From: Aquiflexum balticum DSM 16537
GTDB taxonomy: Bacteria; Bacteroidota; Bacteroidia; Cytophagales; Cyclobacteriaceae
Direction: 5' to 3'
NCBI RefSeq assembly: GCF_900176595.1
Contig: NZ_LT838813.1
Location: forward strand, 3,118,001-3,182,000
DNA length: 64,000 bases
Part shown: in pieces, positions 9,380-17,690 of the stretch
How the letters are laid out: every line of letters starts with the position of its first letter
How positions within the stretch are numbered: the first letter of the stretch is position 1
The notes under the pieces: model-generated
The model's database searches: none
What the model saw: only the letters and a program-made list of their open reading frames with translations
What the model was told of the DNA's origin: nothing
Program-made: the position numbers and the translations under genes

Positions 9380-9805
9380 GACGCTAGACATGAGACGTGA
9401 GACAAAAGAATCGAGAGCCGAGATGCGAGAGCCGAGATTAGGACAATGTAACCTTTGAGGTCTTTTTTGACTTCGAAGGTTTAGCTGGAGATATTAGCTG
9501 AGATGCGAGAAGGGAAGACACTAAAGAAGATAGGATATAATAAGGCATTAACTATTAAGAAAGACCTTTCCTTGTCATGTCGACGGCAGGAGACATCTAT
9601 AAAGACGCCTAACAATAGATTTAAGAATCAAGAAAAAAGAAGCGAGGCGACATGCGATAATCAAGTCCAAAGAAATTACAGTAAGTCTCTCCAATACAAA
9701 AAGTCAAACTTCGGTCTTCTGTCTTCTGTCTCCCGTCTTCCGTCTCCCGTCCCAAACATCGGTCATCTGAAATCCAACATCGGTCATAAATAATACAACC
9801 AAAAG
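9380..9805. repeat. hisH-hisA spacer made of dispersed repeats
   Basis: In order: AGACGTGAGACGC units (9378-9436, reverse sense of the GTCTCAC tracts); the hairpin with arms AACCTTTGAGGTC / GACTTCGAAGGTT around six T (9450-9481); the GCATTAACTA...CTTGTCATGTCGA...AGACATCT element (9545-9600); a CGGTCTTCTGTCTCCCGTC tract (9710-9755); and two copies of AACATCGGTCAT (9757-9788). A 96-codon open frame across it has repeat-derived, low-complexity text and is not taken as a gene. Confidence 0.65.
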
Positions 9806-10528
9806 ATGCAAATCATACCAGCAATAGATATCATCGGCGGAAAATGTGTCCGTCTTACCCAAGGGGATTATGGACAAAAAAAAGAATACCATGATTCTCC
9901 ATTGGTCATGGCCAAGCGTTTTGAAGACGCAGGGATAAAGAGATTACACTTAGTGGACCTTGATGGTGCAAAGGCCAAGAAAATAGTCAACCATGAAGTC
10001 CTGAAAACCTTAGCCAGGGAAACCTCACTTCAAATTGATTTCGGTGGTGGAGTGCAATCAGATGAAGATATTGAATTGGCATTTGATTTGGGAGCGCATC
10101 AGGTGACAGGCGGAAGTGTTGCCATCAAAAACCCCATCCTATTTGATTCTTGGGTAAAAAAATACAAGGGTGAAAAAATTATTTTAGGCGCAGATGCTAA
10201 AGACCGAAAAATCGCTATTTCAGGTTGGGAGGAAACCACAGCTGTTGATCTGATTGATTTCATCAAAGATCACTATGCCAATGGAATAAAATATGTTATC
10301 TGTACGGATGTTGCCAAGGATGGTTTGCTTCAGGGGCCTTCTTTGGAATTATATCGGGATATTTTATCTGAGATTCCGGGAATCAATTTGATTGCAAGTG
10401 GTGGAGTGGCAGGGATTGAGGACCTCGAAGAACTTCAGAAATTGGGTGTTTATGGTGCCATTGTCGGGAAAGCTTATTATGAAGGGAAAATATCTTTGGA
10501 AGAATTAGGAATTTTGTCAGATAAATAG
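9806..10528 (+). CDS. hisA: ProFAR isomerase (HisA)
   Basis: A 240-residue half-symmetrical TIM barrel that isomerises the ProFAR intermediate of histidine synthesis. IIPAIDIIGGKCVRL carries catalytic Asp8; the second catalytic aspartate is in ICTDVAKDGL; phosphate loops are FGGGVQSD and ASGGVAG. It resembles HisF, but the PAIDIIGGKCVRL start marks HisA. Usually hisF and hisIE follow directly in Bacteroidetes; here the next gene is an unrelated secreted protein. Confidence 0.92.
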   Translation: MQIIPAIDIIGGKCVRLTQGDYGQKKEYHDSPLVMAKRFEDAGIKRLHLVDLDGAKAKKIVNHEVLKTLARETSLQIDFGGGVQSDEDIELAFDLGAHQVTGGSVAIKNPILFDSWVKKYKGEKIILGADAKDRKIAISGWEETTAVDLIDFIKDHYANGIKYVICTDVAKDGLLQGPSLELYRDILSEIPGINLIASGGVAGIEDLEELQKLGVYGAIVGKAYYEGKISLEELGILSDK

Positions 10529-10633
10529 TTGTTGTTTTTAATTTTATTCTCAAATTAGTTTCAAAATTTTACAGCTATTTACCAATTTTTAAAAAAAAAT
10601 AAACTTGATCATCTAAACTCAAAAACAAAAATT

Positions 10634-11125
10634 ATGAAAAACATGCTTACGATTCTTGTGTTTATTTTCTCTATACAGCTAGCTTTTGGCCAAACGGCTG
10701 AAAGTTTCCATGCAAAAGATGAAGTAGAGGGATGTTACAATGAATATTACACAGCCTTTACTGAAAGAGGTGCAAATCCCGTGACAGATGGCCAACATGA
10801 TGTTGTCATTTCAGTTATCCATCAAGGGAAAAGTGAATGTTATTTCGGGAAAGCCACTGTAAAAGATGGCAAATTTGTCAATCCTGTTACTATCCAAAAA
10901 GATGATATGTCTTTCGTTCCTTTAAATACGATTTTTAAAAGCTTGGATCCGAACTGGCTTGAAGAACAAGACATGGCTACTATCAATGACATTACAGATG
11001 GAATGACCAATGTCTTTTTGACCAAAGATGAATATGAGTTGCGGATGTTTTTCTACACTTTCGTTCATCCCAAACCAAGGGCAAACAGAAAGGCACCTTC
11101 TGCTGATGTATTGCTGAAAAAGTAA
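10634..11125 (+). CDS. Secreted protein of unknown function
   Basis: A 163-residue protein with a clear signal peptide (MKNMLTILVFIFSIQLAFGQ, cut likely after residue 19 or 20). The mature part is acidic in its first half and has no motif I recognise; two cysteines (about 37 and 68) could pair. It stands alone, with its own AT-rich upstream region and a strong hairpin behind it. Confidence 0.75.
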   Translation: MKNMLTILVFIFSIQLAFGQTAESFHAKDEVEGCYNEYYTAFTERGANPVTDGQHDVVISVIHQGKSECYFGKATVKDGKFVNPVTIQKDDMSFVPLNTIFKSLDPNWLEEQDMATINDITDGMTNVFLTKDEYELRMFFYTFVHPKPRANRKAPSADVLLKK

Positions 11126-11157
11126 ATTCTGAAGTAAAAAATAGCTCAAAAAAGATA

Positions 11158-11201
11158 ATATCCCTGCCTCGAAAATGGTATTAAGAGGCAGGGATATTTT
11201 G
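11158..11201. terminator. Bidirectional terminator between 10634 gene and proC
   Basis: A perfect 13-bp stem (ATATCCCTGCCTC / GAGGCAGGGATAT) with a 14-base loop. On the plus strand it is followed by TTTTGTTTT; on the minus strand A-runs upstream give a T-rich tail. It lies between two convergent genes and can serve both. Confidence 0.85.
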
Positions 11202-11203
11202 TT

Positions 11204-12007
11204 TTAATTCTTTTCTATTTTTTCATATGAAGCCAAAACGCCTCTTACCATAGCAGCTGAAAAACCCTGATGTTCCATTTCATTGAGTCCGACAATAGTG
11301 CATCCTTTTGGGGTTGTTACTTTGTCAATGGCTTCTTCGGGATGGATGTTTTTTTGGATCATCAATTCCGCCGCACCCTTTACAGTTTGGTTCACGATTT
11401 TGCTTGCTGTCTTGGCATCGAATCCAATCTGTATCCCGCCTTGAATCATAGCCCGCATAAATCTCAATACATAAGCAATTCCACAGGCACCAAGGACTGT
11501 GGCCGCTTCCATCAGGTTTTCATCAATAGTAATACTGAAACCAACACTGTTGAATAAATCCTTTACCTGGGATTCTGTGGTATCAGTGATATTTCTACCG
11601 CAGATGCAGGTCACGGATTCGCGGATATCGGCAGCAATATTGGGCATTGCCCTAAATGCAGTAGTCTTGGAATCTATTTCCTGGAATATTTCATCCAATG
11701 TGATACCTGTCGCTACAGATACTATAATTTGTTTTTTTGGATCTAATACCGGCTTGATTTCTTTCAAAATTGAGGCCACATTATAGGGCTTCACTCCTAA
11801 GATAACTACGTCCGCTTCTTTGGCAGCTATCAGATTATCCGAATGCACCCGCACCCCTTTATCTTGAAGGTACAGGATATTGGCTGGATTTCTTTTGGTG
11901 ACGTGGAGGTTTTGAGGTAAAAAGTCAGCTTGCTCCAGTAGGCCATTTGCTATGGATGTTCCGAGATTTCCGCAACCAATGATCGCGATTCTAATATCTT
12001 TCAACAT
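11204..12007 (-). CDS. proC: Pyrroline-5-carboxylate reductase
   Basis: A 267-residue NAD(P)H enzyme that makes proline in the last step of its synthesis. The Rossmann motif IAIIGCGNLGTSIANGLL is at 7-24, and AFRAMPNIAADI with the helical dimer domain (AATVLGACGIAYV, about 166-180) follow in the right order. Length fits. It is transcribed alone on the minus strand. Confidence 0.93.
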   Translation of the reverse strand: MLKDIRIAIIGCGNLGTSIANGLLEQADFLPQNLHVTKRNPANILYLQDKGVRVHSDNLIAAKEADVVILGVKPYNVASILKEIKPVLDPKKQIIVSVATGITLDEIFQEIDSKTTAFRAMPNIAADIRESVTCICGRNITDTTESQVKDLFNSVGFSITIDENLMEAATVLGACGIAYVLRFMRAMIQGGIQIGFDAKTASKIVNQTVKGAAELMIQKNIHPEEAIDKVTTPKGCTIVGLNEMEHQGFSAAMVRGVLASYEKIEKN

Positions 12008-12162
12008 ATGGTGTTTTCGATGTTTTGGTTTTGAGCCTCAAAGGTAACTAGGAATACGTGTTTATTTGGTGTTTTCCTTTCAATTAAACAGACAACCTGC
12101 AAATAGCCCATTTGATATTTTTGTGTATAAATTATTTCATTCAAAAATATTTATCAAATTTG

Positions 12163-12194
12163 TTTGACTATATGTAAAACAAACTTTACATTTG
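12163..12194 (+). promoter_or_regulatory. Bacteroidetes housekeeping-type promoter
   Basis: TTTG at 12163-12166 and TACATTTG at 12187-12194 (consensus TAnnTTTG) are separated by 20 bp, the spacing expected of a Bacteroidetes primary-sigma promoter. Transcription would start near 12201, about 14 bp before the first gene of the membrane/XRE cassette. Confidence 0.65.
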
Positions 12195-12210
12195 GTAAAA
12201 ATATCTTTAC
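12173..12210. promoter_or_regulatory. Tandem palindromic operator over the promoter
   Basis: Two inverted repeats of the same kind: TGTAAA-6 bp-TTTACA at 12173-12190 and GTAAA-6 bp-TTTAC at 12195-12210. Their centres are 21 bp apart, two helical turns. They cover the promoter spacer, the TAnnTTTG box and the likely start point, an arrangement expected of a repressor site. A half site TGTAAA recurs at 12631-12636, before the second gene. The XRE protein at 13110 is the natural candidate to bind. Confidence 0.6.
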
Positions 12211-12214
12211 AATT

Positions 12215-12628
12215 ATGAAGAATAATGATTTAATGTATGTACCGATGTTGGAAAGGAAATGGAGGCCTTTGTCGTTTCTGTTTTTCCCACTGCCCGTAGT
12301 TCTTGTGATTGTCTTGGCTTTGTTGCAGGTGGGATTGAGTCCTGACAATGCAGCAGAAATTATCTATGGAAGCTGGGCGGTAGGTTTTACGCTTTTGAAC
12401 CTGACCAAAGAAAAGATCGAGGATGAGATGGTCAAGACCTTTCGATTACAGGCCTTTCAGACAGGGTTTTTTTGGTTGATGTGTGGCTTGGTCGCCATCA
12501 TGGTGGTCAATTACCTTCGGTTTGGAGAATTCAGACAGGAGATATTTTCCGCACCCTTGGTATTATTTCTACTCAATGCCTATGTATTTGCTGCCTTCGA
12601 ATATCAAAAATGGAGATCAAATCAATAA
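12215..12628 (+). CDS. Four-helix membrane protein of XRE cassette
   Basis: A 137-residue integral membrane protein with about four hydrophobic segments. Start chosen at the ATG at 12215 (MKNNDLMYVPMLERKWRP) because the longer frame would run through the operator and promoter. After the second segment comes TKEKIEDEMVKTFRLQAF, which is nearly repeated in the next gene (SKEKIEDEYIQKLRLDSL); the two proteins are paralogues. Function unknown; small membrane proteins with an XRE regulator are common in Bacteroidetes, some thought to sense envelope state. Confidence 0.75.
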   Translation: MKNNDLMYVPMLERKWRPLSFLFFPLPVVLVIVLALLQVGLSPDNAAEIIYGSWAVGFTLLNLTKEKIEDEMVKTFRLQAFQTGFFWLMCGLVAIMVVNYLRFGEFRQEIFSAPLVLFLLNAYVFAAFEYQKWRSNQ

Positions 12629-12646
12629 AATGTAAATAAACATTAT

Positions 12647-13099
12647 ATGCTGACTAAATTACTATTGCCATATCGTTTAAAATTTATCGGTTTGGCGCTT
12701 TTACTTCCAATGACGCTTTTACTCATTCTTTCGGGTGTTTATGAATATGAATTATTATGGTTGACCTGGAATGGTTTCCGAAAACCAGGTGATTTGTTTT
12801 ATGGTTCAAATGAAAATTTTACATACGAGTTTGCTTACATAGGGACATTTTTGTCTATGTTTTTGATTGCTTTTTCAAAAGAGAAAATTGAAGACGAATA
12901 CATTCAAAAACTCAGACTTGACAGTCTTCTACTGGCTTTTTATTTGTATTCCTTGATTTCTATTTTGGGGACATTGGTCTTTTACAGTTTTGATTATTTG
13001 CTGTTTATGGGTTACAATACATTTTCTCTTCAGCTGGTGTTTATCATCAGATTCAGATGGGTGATGTATAGACAACATGAAACCCTTGCTTTGATTTAA
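12647..13099 (+). CDS. Second membrane protein of XRE cassette
   Basis: A 150-residue membrane protein with about four hydrophobic segments, paralogous to the gene before it through the shared S/TKEKIEDE motif and similar segment order. It starts 18 bp after its neighbour and ends 10 bp before the XRE gene, so the three form one operon. No catalytic motif seen. Confidence 0.75.
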   Translation: MLTKLLLPYRLKFIGLALLLPMTLLLILSGVYEYELLWLTWNGFRKPGDLFYGSNENFTYEFAYIGTFLSMFLIAFSKEKIEDEYIQKLRLDSLLLAFYLYSLISILGTLVFYSFDYLLFMGYNTFSLQLVFIIRFRWVMYRQHETLALI

Positions 13100-13109
13100 A
13101 CTTGGCAAT

Positions 13110-13313
13110 ATGAAAAACACAGTCAAAGTAGAACGTGCCAAGAAAGACATGACCCAACAGGATTTGGCGGAATCTGTTGGGGTTTCCAGGCAAACCATCA
13201 ATTCCATTGAATCTGGCAAATATGTTCCATCCACGGTTTTAGCCTTGAAAATATCTAAGGTTTTTGGAGTGACTTTGGATGAGTTGTTTCAATTGGAAGA
13301 GGGTGATTTCTGA
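13110..13313 (+). CDS. Small XRE-family transcriptional regulator
   Basis: A 67-residue protein that is all helix-turn-helix: MTQQDLAESVGVSRQTINSIESGKYVPS is the typical XRE/Cro sequence (written here in part), followed by a helix ending LDELFQLEEGDF. No ligand domain. Such short regulators bind as dimers to palindromes; the tandem palindromes on the operon's own promoter suggest that it represses its own operon. It is the last gene of the cassette. Confidence 0.88.
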   Translation: MKNTVKVERAKKDMTQQDLAESVGVSRQTINSIESGKYVPSTVLALKISKVFGVTLDELFQLEEGDF

Positions 13314-13424
13314 ACCGCCCACAATTCCACCAAAATTGGGAATGGATTTATTTATTTTTTCAAATTTTAATCTGACCCAAAGCAATAAAAAGTTAACTTT
13401 GGCATTTTAAAAACAAAAAACTGC

Positions 13425-14594
13425 ATGCCAAAATTAATCCGCGTAACCACTGTACCAATTTCCCTTAAGCTTCTTTTAGCTGGTCAAATGAAATATATGA
13501 AGGAAGCAGGTTGGGATGTACTCATGGTCAGTGCAGATGGGAAAGAAATCAATGAAATTGAAAAAGGGGAGGGCTGCACCCATTATACCGTACCTTTCAC
13601 CAGAAAAATAACTCCCTTACATGATATTGTATGTCTTTGGAAATTATATGGTTTGTTCAAACAAGAAAAACCTGATATTGTCCATTCCCATACACCCAAA
13701 GCTGGACTTTTATCTATGTGGGCAGCTAAATTGGCCGGAGTGAAAGTAAGGATCCATACCGTAGCAGGATTGCCCTATATGGTTGCCGAAAAGCAGAAGA
13801 AAAGCCTTTTGGTTCAAATGGAGAAATCAACCTATGCCTCTGCAACAGCGGTATGGCCCAACTCCAAATCCCTGAGAGAGTTTATTATCAAAGAAGGATT
13901 GGCAGAACCTGAAAAACTAAAAGTGATAGGAGAGGGGTCTTCCAATGGAATAGACCTTAAAAAATTCAACAGGAATTCTTTGAAGGAAAATCACCTGGTG
14001 GCTGCAACAATGCGAATTATGCCTTCTGAAAATGATTTCATTATTTTGGCAATAGGCAGATTGGTCAAAGATAAAGGGATTGAGGAATTGGTTCAGGCTT
14101 TTGTAGGTTCCAAACTGGCTGATAGGGCAAAATTGGTGCTTTTAGGCTCTTTTGAACAGGATTTAAATCCGCTTGACCAAGAGGTGGTGAGAAAAATTCA
14201 GGATCATCCAAGGATAGTCCAAATAGAATGGACAGATCATGTGGCGCATTATTTGGCTTTGGCTGATGTCCTTGTTCACGCTTCCCATAGAGAAGGATTT
14301 CCAAATGTGCTTCTTGAGGCCGGTGCTATGCAGGTACCCATAATATGTTCTGATATTATCGGTAATTTGGATATCGTTACCAATAAAAAGACAGGCTTGG
14401 TCTTTCCTGTCAAAAAAACAGATATTTTAAAAGATGCTTTGGAGTTTGCTTATGTAAAAAGGGACTATATGCAATTATTGGCAGATAATCTTTTTGAAGA
14501 GGTTACCACAAAATACGAAAGAGGGAAAATGCATCATTTGATTTTAGAAGAGTACAACAAATATGTGCCCCAAGAAAAAATCGAGATGAAATAA
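13425..14594 (+). CDS. Glycosyltransferase, GT4-like (GT-B fold)
   Basis: A 389-residue cytoplasmic glycosyltransferase that probably builds a surface polysaccharide or O-antigen unit. The N-terminal domain has PDIVHSHTPKAG; the C-terminal nucleotide-sugar domain shows LAIGRLVKDKGIEELV and HREGFPNVLLEAGA with the E-x7-E pair (Glu290, Glu298) of retaining GT-B enzymes. Donor and acceptor cannot be told. The following two genes make or convert nucleotide sugars, which fits a polysaccharide setting. Confidence 0.85.
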   Translation: MPKLIRVTTVPISLKLLLAGQMKYMKEAGWDVLMVSADGKEINEIEKGEGCTHYTVPFTRKITPLHDIVCLWKLYGLFKQEKPDIVHSHTPKAGLLSMWAAKLAGVKVRIHTVAGLPYMVAEKQKKSLLVQMEKSTYASATAVWPNSKSLREFIIKEGLAEPEKLKVIGEGSSNGIDLKKFNRNSLKENHLVAATMRIMPSENDFIILAIGRLVKDKGIEELVQAFVGSKLADRAKLVLLGSFEQDLNPLDQEVVRKIQDHPRIVQIEWTDHVAHYLALADVLVHASHREGFPNVLLEAGAMQVPIICSDIIGNLDIVTNKKTGLVFPVKKTDILKDALEFAYVKRDYMQLLADNLFEEVTTKYERGKMHHLILEEYNKYVPQEKIEMK

Positions 14595-14681
14595 TTGGTT
14601 TTCTTCAAAATTAAATAAAGATTTGGGTTACATATTTTGAAATTATTTGTTTTTTTGGTTTTTCAATTTTAAAAAGAAAAG

Positions 14682-15734
14682 ATGAAATATCTTGTTACCG
14701 GTACTGCCGGGTTTATAGGCTTTCACGTCGCCCATTATCTATTAAAAAGAGGTGATGCTGTTGTTGGTCTGGATGTGATCAATGACTATTATGATGTCAA
14801 TCTAAAATACAGGAGGTTAGAAGAGTGCGGAATTGAAAAAAGTCAGATTTCTTTGGGAAAAGCGGTTCATTCCAATAAATACGAAGCCTACACTTTTTAT
14901 CAAATGGATCTCTCCGATAAAGAGACCATGATGGCAATATTTGAAAAAGAGAAAGTGGATGTGGTCATCAACCTAGCTGCCCAAGCAGGGGTAAGGTATT
15001 CATTGACCAACCCTGATGTATATATTCAGGCCAATATTCAAGGGTTTTTGAATATTTTGGAAGCCTGTCGTGCCTATCCTGTCAAGCATTTGGTGTATGC
15101 TTCTTCCAGTTCTGTTTATGGTGCCAATACCAAAATGCCTTTTGCGACCAACCATAATATTGACCATCCGGTAAGTTTGTACGCAGCCACCAAAAAAGCC
15201 AATGAATTGATGGCCCATACGTATAGCCATCTCTTTAACATTCCTACGACTGGTTTGAGGTTTTTTACTGTTTACGGACCTTGGGGCAGACCGGATATGG
15301 CTTTGTTCTTGTTCATAGAGGCCATCAAAAAAGATGAACCGATACAGGTATTCAATCATGGTAAAATGAAAAGAGATTTTACCTACATCGATGACATTGT
15401 AGAAGGTATCATCCGAGTGGCCGATAGACCGGCGACACCTAATCCTGATTGGACGGGAGATAACCCAGAACCCGGTAGTTCATATGCCCCTTTCAAAGTT
15501 TACAATATCGGTAATTCCAATCCTGTTGAGTTGATGGACTATATAGGTGCTTTGGAAAAGGCCTTGGGCAAAACAGCAAAGAAAAATATGTTACCGTTAC
15601 AGCAAGGTGATGTACCTGCCACTTATGCCGATGTCACAGACCTGAAAAGAGATACCGGTTACCAGCCCAATACCTCTGTTGAGGATGGGGTAGCTAAGTT
15701 TGTGGCTTGGTACAATGAATTTTACGGGAAATAA
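14682..15734 (+). CDS. NAD-dependent sugar-nucleotide epimerase (UDP-glucuronate 4-epimerase type)
   Basis: A 350-residue short-chain dehydrogenase/reductase-type epimerase. GTAGFIG at 7-13 binds NAD; the catalytic pair is Tyr167 and Lys171 in SLYAATKKANE, with SSSSVYG near 142. The DVINDYYDVNLK stretch and the RFFTVYGPWGRPDMAL segment are typical of the CapI/UDP-glucuronate 4-epimerase branch. It would feed galacturonate to surface glycans. UDP-galactose epimerase is less likely given these segments. Confidence 0.85.
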   Translation: MKYLVTGTAGFIGFHVAHYLLKRGDAVVGLDVINDYYDVNLKYRRLEECGIEKSQISLGKAVHSNKYEAYTFYQMDLSDKETMMAIFEKEKVDVVINLAAQAGVRYSLTNPDVYIQANIQGFLNILEACRAYPVKHLVYASSSSVYGANTKMPFATNHNIDHPVSLYAATKKANELMAHTYSHLFNIPTTGLRFFTVYGPWGRPDMALFLFIEAIKKDEPIQVFNHGKMKRDFTYIDDIVEGIIRVADRPATPNPDWTGDNPEPGSSYAPFKVYNIGNSNPVELMDYIGALEKALGKTAKKNMLPLQQGDVPATYADVTDLKRDTGYQPNTSVEDGVAKFVAWYNEFYGK

Positions 15735-15824
15735 AATTGTCTTAGAAAATGCTTGTTTCTACTATTCTTGAAATAAAATTGATTTATCGAAAAATCAATC
15801 TGCCACAGCGGACATCTATTTCCA

Positions 15825-15860
15825 ATTTTCCAATTTTCCAATCTTTCAATTTTTAATTTT
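15825..15860. repeat. CCAATTTTCCAATC tract before rmlB
   Basis: Tandem units of CCAATTTT ending just before the rmlB start; complement of the GAAAAATTGG units at 7558-7600 and 8668-8695. Confidence 0.55.
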
Positions 15861-15861
15861 A

Positions 15862-16914
15862 ATGATGAAAAAAAATATTCTGATCACAGGCGGGGCAGGG
15901 TTTATAGGCTGTCATGTAGTTAAGCTTTTTGTGGAGAAATATCCTGATTACAATATCATTAATCTGGATTGTCTGACCTATGCAGGGAATTTGGAGAACC
16001 TGAGAGAAATTGAGGCTAGTCCAAATTACTTTTTCGAGAAAGTGAACTTATTGGATGTTCCTGAATTGGAAGCAGTATTTGCAAAACATGCAATTACTGA
16101 TGTCATTCATTTAGCAGCGGAATCCCATGTGGACAGGTCAATTTCAGATCCTTTGGCATTTGTAAAAACAAATGTGATAGGCACTGTCAATCTGCTGAAT
16201 GTAGCAAAAGCTTATTGGGGAGATTTGGAAAATCATCTTTTCTACCATATTTCCACAGATGAGGTTTATGGTTCTTTGGAAGACGGTGGTTTCTTTACCG
16301 AGACTACCCCTTACGATCCGCAATCTCCCTATTCTGCATCCAAAGCATCCTCAGATCATTTTGTAAGGGCTTATGCCAATACGTATAAAATGAAAACCGT
16401 CATTACCAATTGCTCCAACAATTACGGTCCGAATCAATTCCCTGAGAAATTGATCCCGCTTTGTATCCACAACATCAAAAACAACAAACCTTTGCCTGTC
16501 TATGGGAAAGGAGAAAATATCAGAGATTGGCTATATGTTGTTGACCATGCCAAAGCTATTGACCTGGTTTTCCATCAGGGGAAAATGGGGGAAACCTATA
16601 ATATCGGGGGATTCAATGAATGGAAAAACATTGATATCGTACAATTGCTTTGCCAAAAGATGGATGCCAAACTCGGAAGGGAATCAGGTACCTCAGAAAA
16701 GCTGATCACCTATGTGAAAGATAGGGCAGGGCATGACCACCGATATGCCATTGACGCCTCAAAAATACAGAAAGAACTCGGATGGGAACCCAGTCTCCAA
16801 TTTGAGGAGGGGATTGAAAAAACCATCGATTGGTATTTGGAAAATGAAGATTGGCTGAATAATGTGACCTCAGGCAATTATCAGAAGTATTATGAGGAGC
16901 ATTATGGGGGGTGA
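15862..16914 (+). CDS. rmlB: dTDP-glucose 4,6-dehydratase
   Basis: A 350-residue enzyme that dehydrates dTDP-glucose to the 4-keto-6-deoxy sugar used for rhamnose and related sugars. GGAGFIG at 10-16 binds NAD; Thr132-Asp133-Glu134 in ISTDEVYG and Tyr157/Lys161 in YSASKASSDH are the full dehydratase active site; NCSNNYGPNQFPEKLIP is diagnostic. rmlA, C and D are not in the window, so it may work with a single-gene locus elsewhere. Confidence 0.93.
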   Translation: MMKKNILITGGAGFIGCHVVKLFVEKYPDYNIINLDCLTYAGNLENLREIEASPNYFFEKVNLLDVPELEAVFAKHAITDVIHLAAESHVDRSISDPLAFVKTNVIGTVNLLNVAKAYWGDLENHLFYHISTDEVYGSLEDGGFFTETTPYDPQSPYSASKASSDHFVRAYANTYKMKTVITNCSNNYGPNQFPEKLIPLCIHNIKNNKPLPVYGKGENIRDWLYVVDHAKAIDLVFHQGKMGETYNIGGFNEWKNIDIVQLLCQKMDAKLGRESGTSEKLITYVKDRAGHDHRYAIDASKIQKELGWEPSLQFEEGIEKTIDWYLENEDWLNNVTSGNYQKYYEEHYGG

Positions 16915-17173
16915 TAGTTTTTTTATTTATTTAGTTTTCAGCCTGTAATTTTTTTTAAAAATTGAAAATCACCCTGTCAAGCTGGAATGTCCTCTGACTA
17001 TATCATTCATGAATCGATGTTCATCATTCCATATGCTTTCCGAAAACAGACAGTTTGATATTAAGGTCTTTAAAATGATAGACACTTACCTGACCAAAAA
17101 GAATTTCTAGGATTTCTTCCAGAAAAATGTAGCTGCTCTATAAAGCAAAAATCTGGACTTGCCTGGCTTTAAA
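16915..17173. other. Spacer without a recognisable gene
   Basis: AT-rich at its left end, then about 160 bp of more mixed composition (17000-17160) that reads as broken open frames on both strands. It may be decayed coding sequence, but I could not name a source. Confidence 0.4.
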
Positions 17174-17503
17174 TTAATTCTGATTTAAAGTTAAATGTAA
17201 ACTCCTTCCTCCTAAACTATCAATTCTATAAACTTTTAGCACTTCCGAACCTTTTTCTTTAACAATGAGATCTCCGGGTTTTACATCGTGATAGTCGTAA
17301 AGTACAAAACGCTGTAACCTTAATTTATTTCCATTTTTATCATATAACACAGATCTTAAAACATGAGTAGTTTCAACCCTATCAACTTCAAAGTTAATTG
17401 CTAACTTTTTTTCATTCTCTACTTGCATCAAAGACAAAACCACAGTCAACACAATTACTACTGCTGCAAAGATTGCCAAGAAAAACATTGATTTTCTTTT
17501 CAT
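17174..17503 (-). CDS. Small membrane-anchored protein, unknown function
   Basis: A 109-residue protein with one N-terminal membrane segment (MFFLAIFAAVVIVLTVVLSL, about 6-25) and an outside domain of about 80 residues with two short beta-rich stretches. No family recognised. It stands at the edge of the repeat-bounded, decayed stretch that follows (17.55-18.48 kb). Confidence 0.6.
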   Translation of the reverse strand: MKRKSMFFLAIFAAVVIVLTVVLSLMQVENEKKLAINFEVDRVETTHVLRSVLYDKNGNKLRLQRFVLYDYHDVKPGDLIVKEKGSEVLKVYRIDSLGGRSLHLTLNQN

Positions 17504-17551
17504 TTGATTTATTTTTTGAAATGCTTTAGAACAATTGACAGCTGTAACTTA

Positions 17552-17660
17552 CCCTCATATTCTTACCAATTTGTAATTTACCAATTACGCAGTTGAAGGT
17601 CGTCACCTGTCTCAAGTTAACTCTTGAAACATGAATTGCAAATTCTAATGGATAGAAAAG
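17552..17660. repeat. Direct repeat, copy A
   Basis: About 110 bp sharing TATTCTTACCA, CAATT.CGCA.TTGAAG and CTTGAAACATGAATTGCAAA with copy B at 18357-18467, same orientation, an estimated four bases in five alike. Together the two copies bracket the decayed toxin-antitoxin and RHS remnants. Confidence 0.7.
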
Positions 17661-17690
17661 TGTAATTGCTCCCTGTATTCTGGCCCTTCG

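Noticed and set aside
1500-9790. CRISPR-like arrays in the spacers
   Set aside because: Units are short, degenerate, without unique spacers of constant length, and no cas gene is present.
9503-9793. A 96-codon plus-strand open frame between hisH and hisA
   Set aside because: It runs straight through four repeat families; its text is lysine/serine-rich repeat translation with no domain, and the repeats vary in length between copies.
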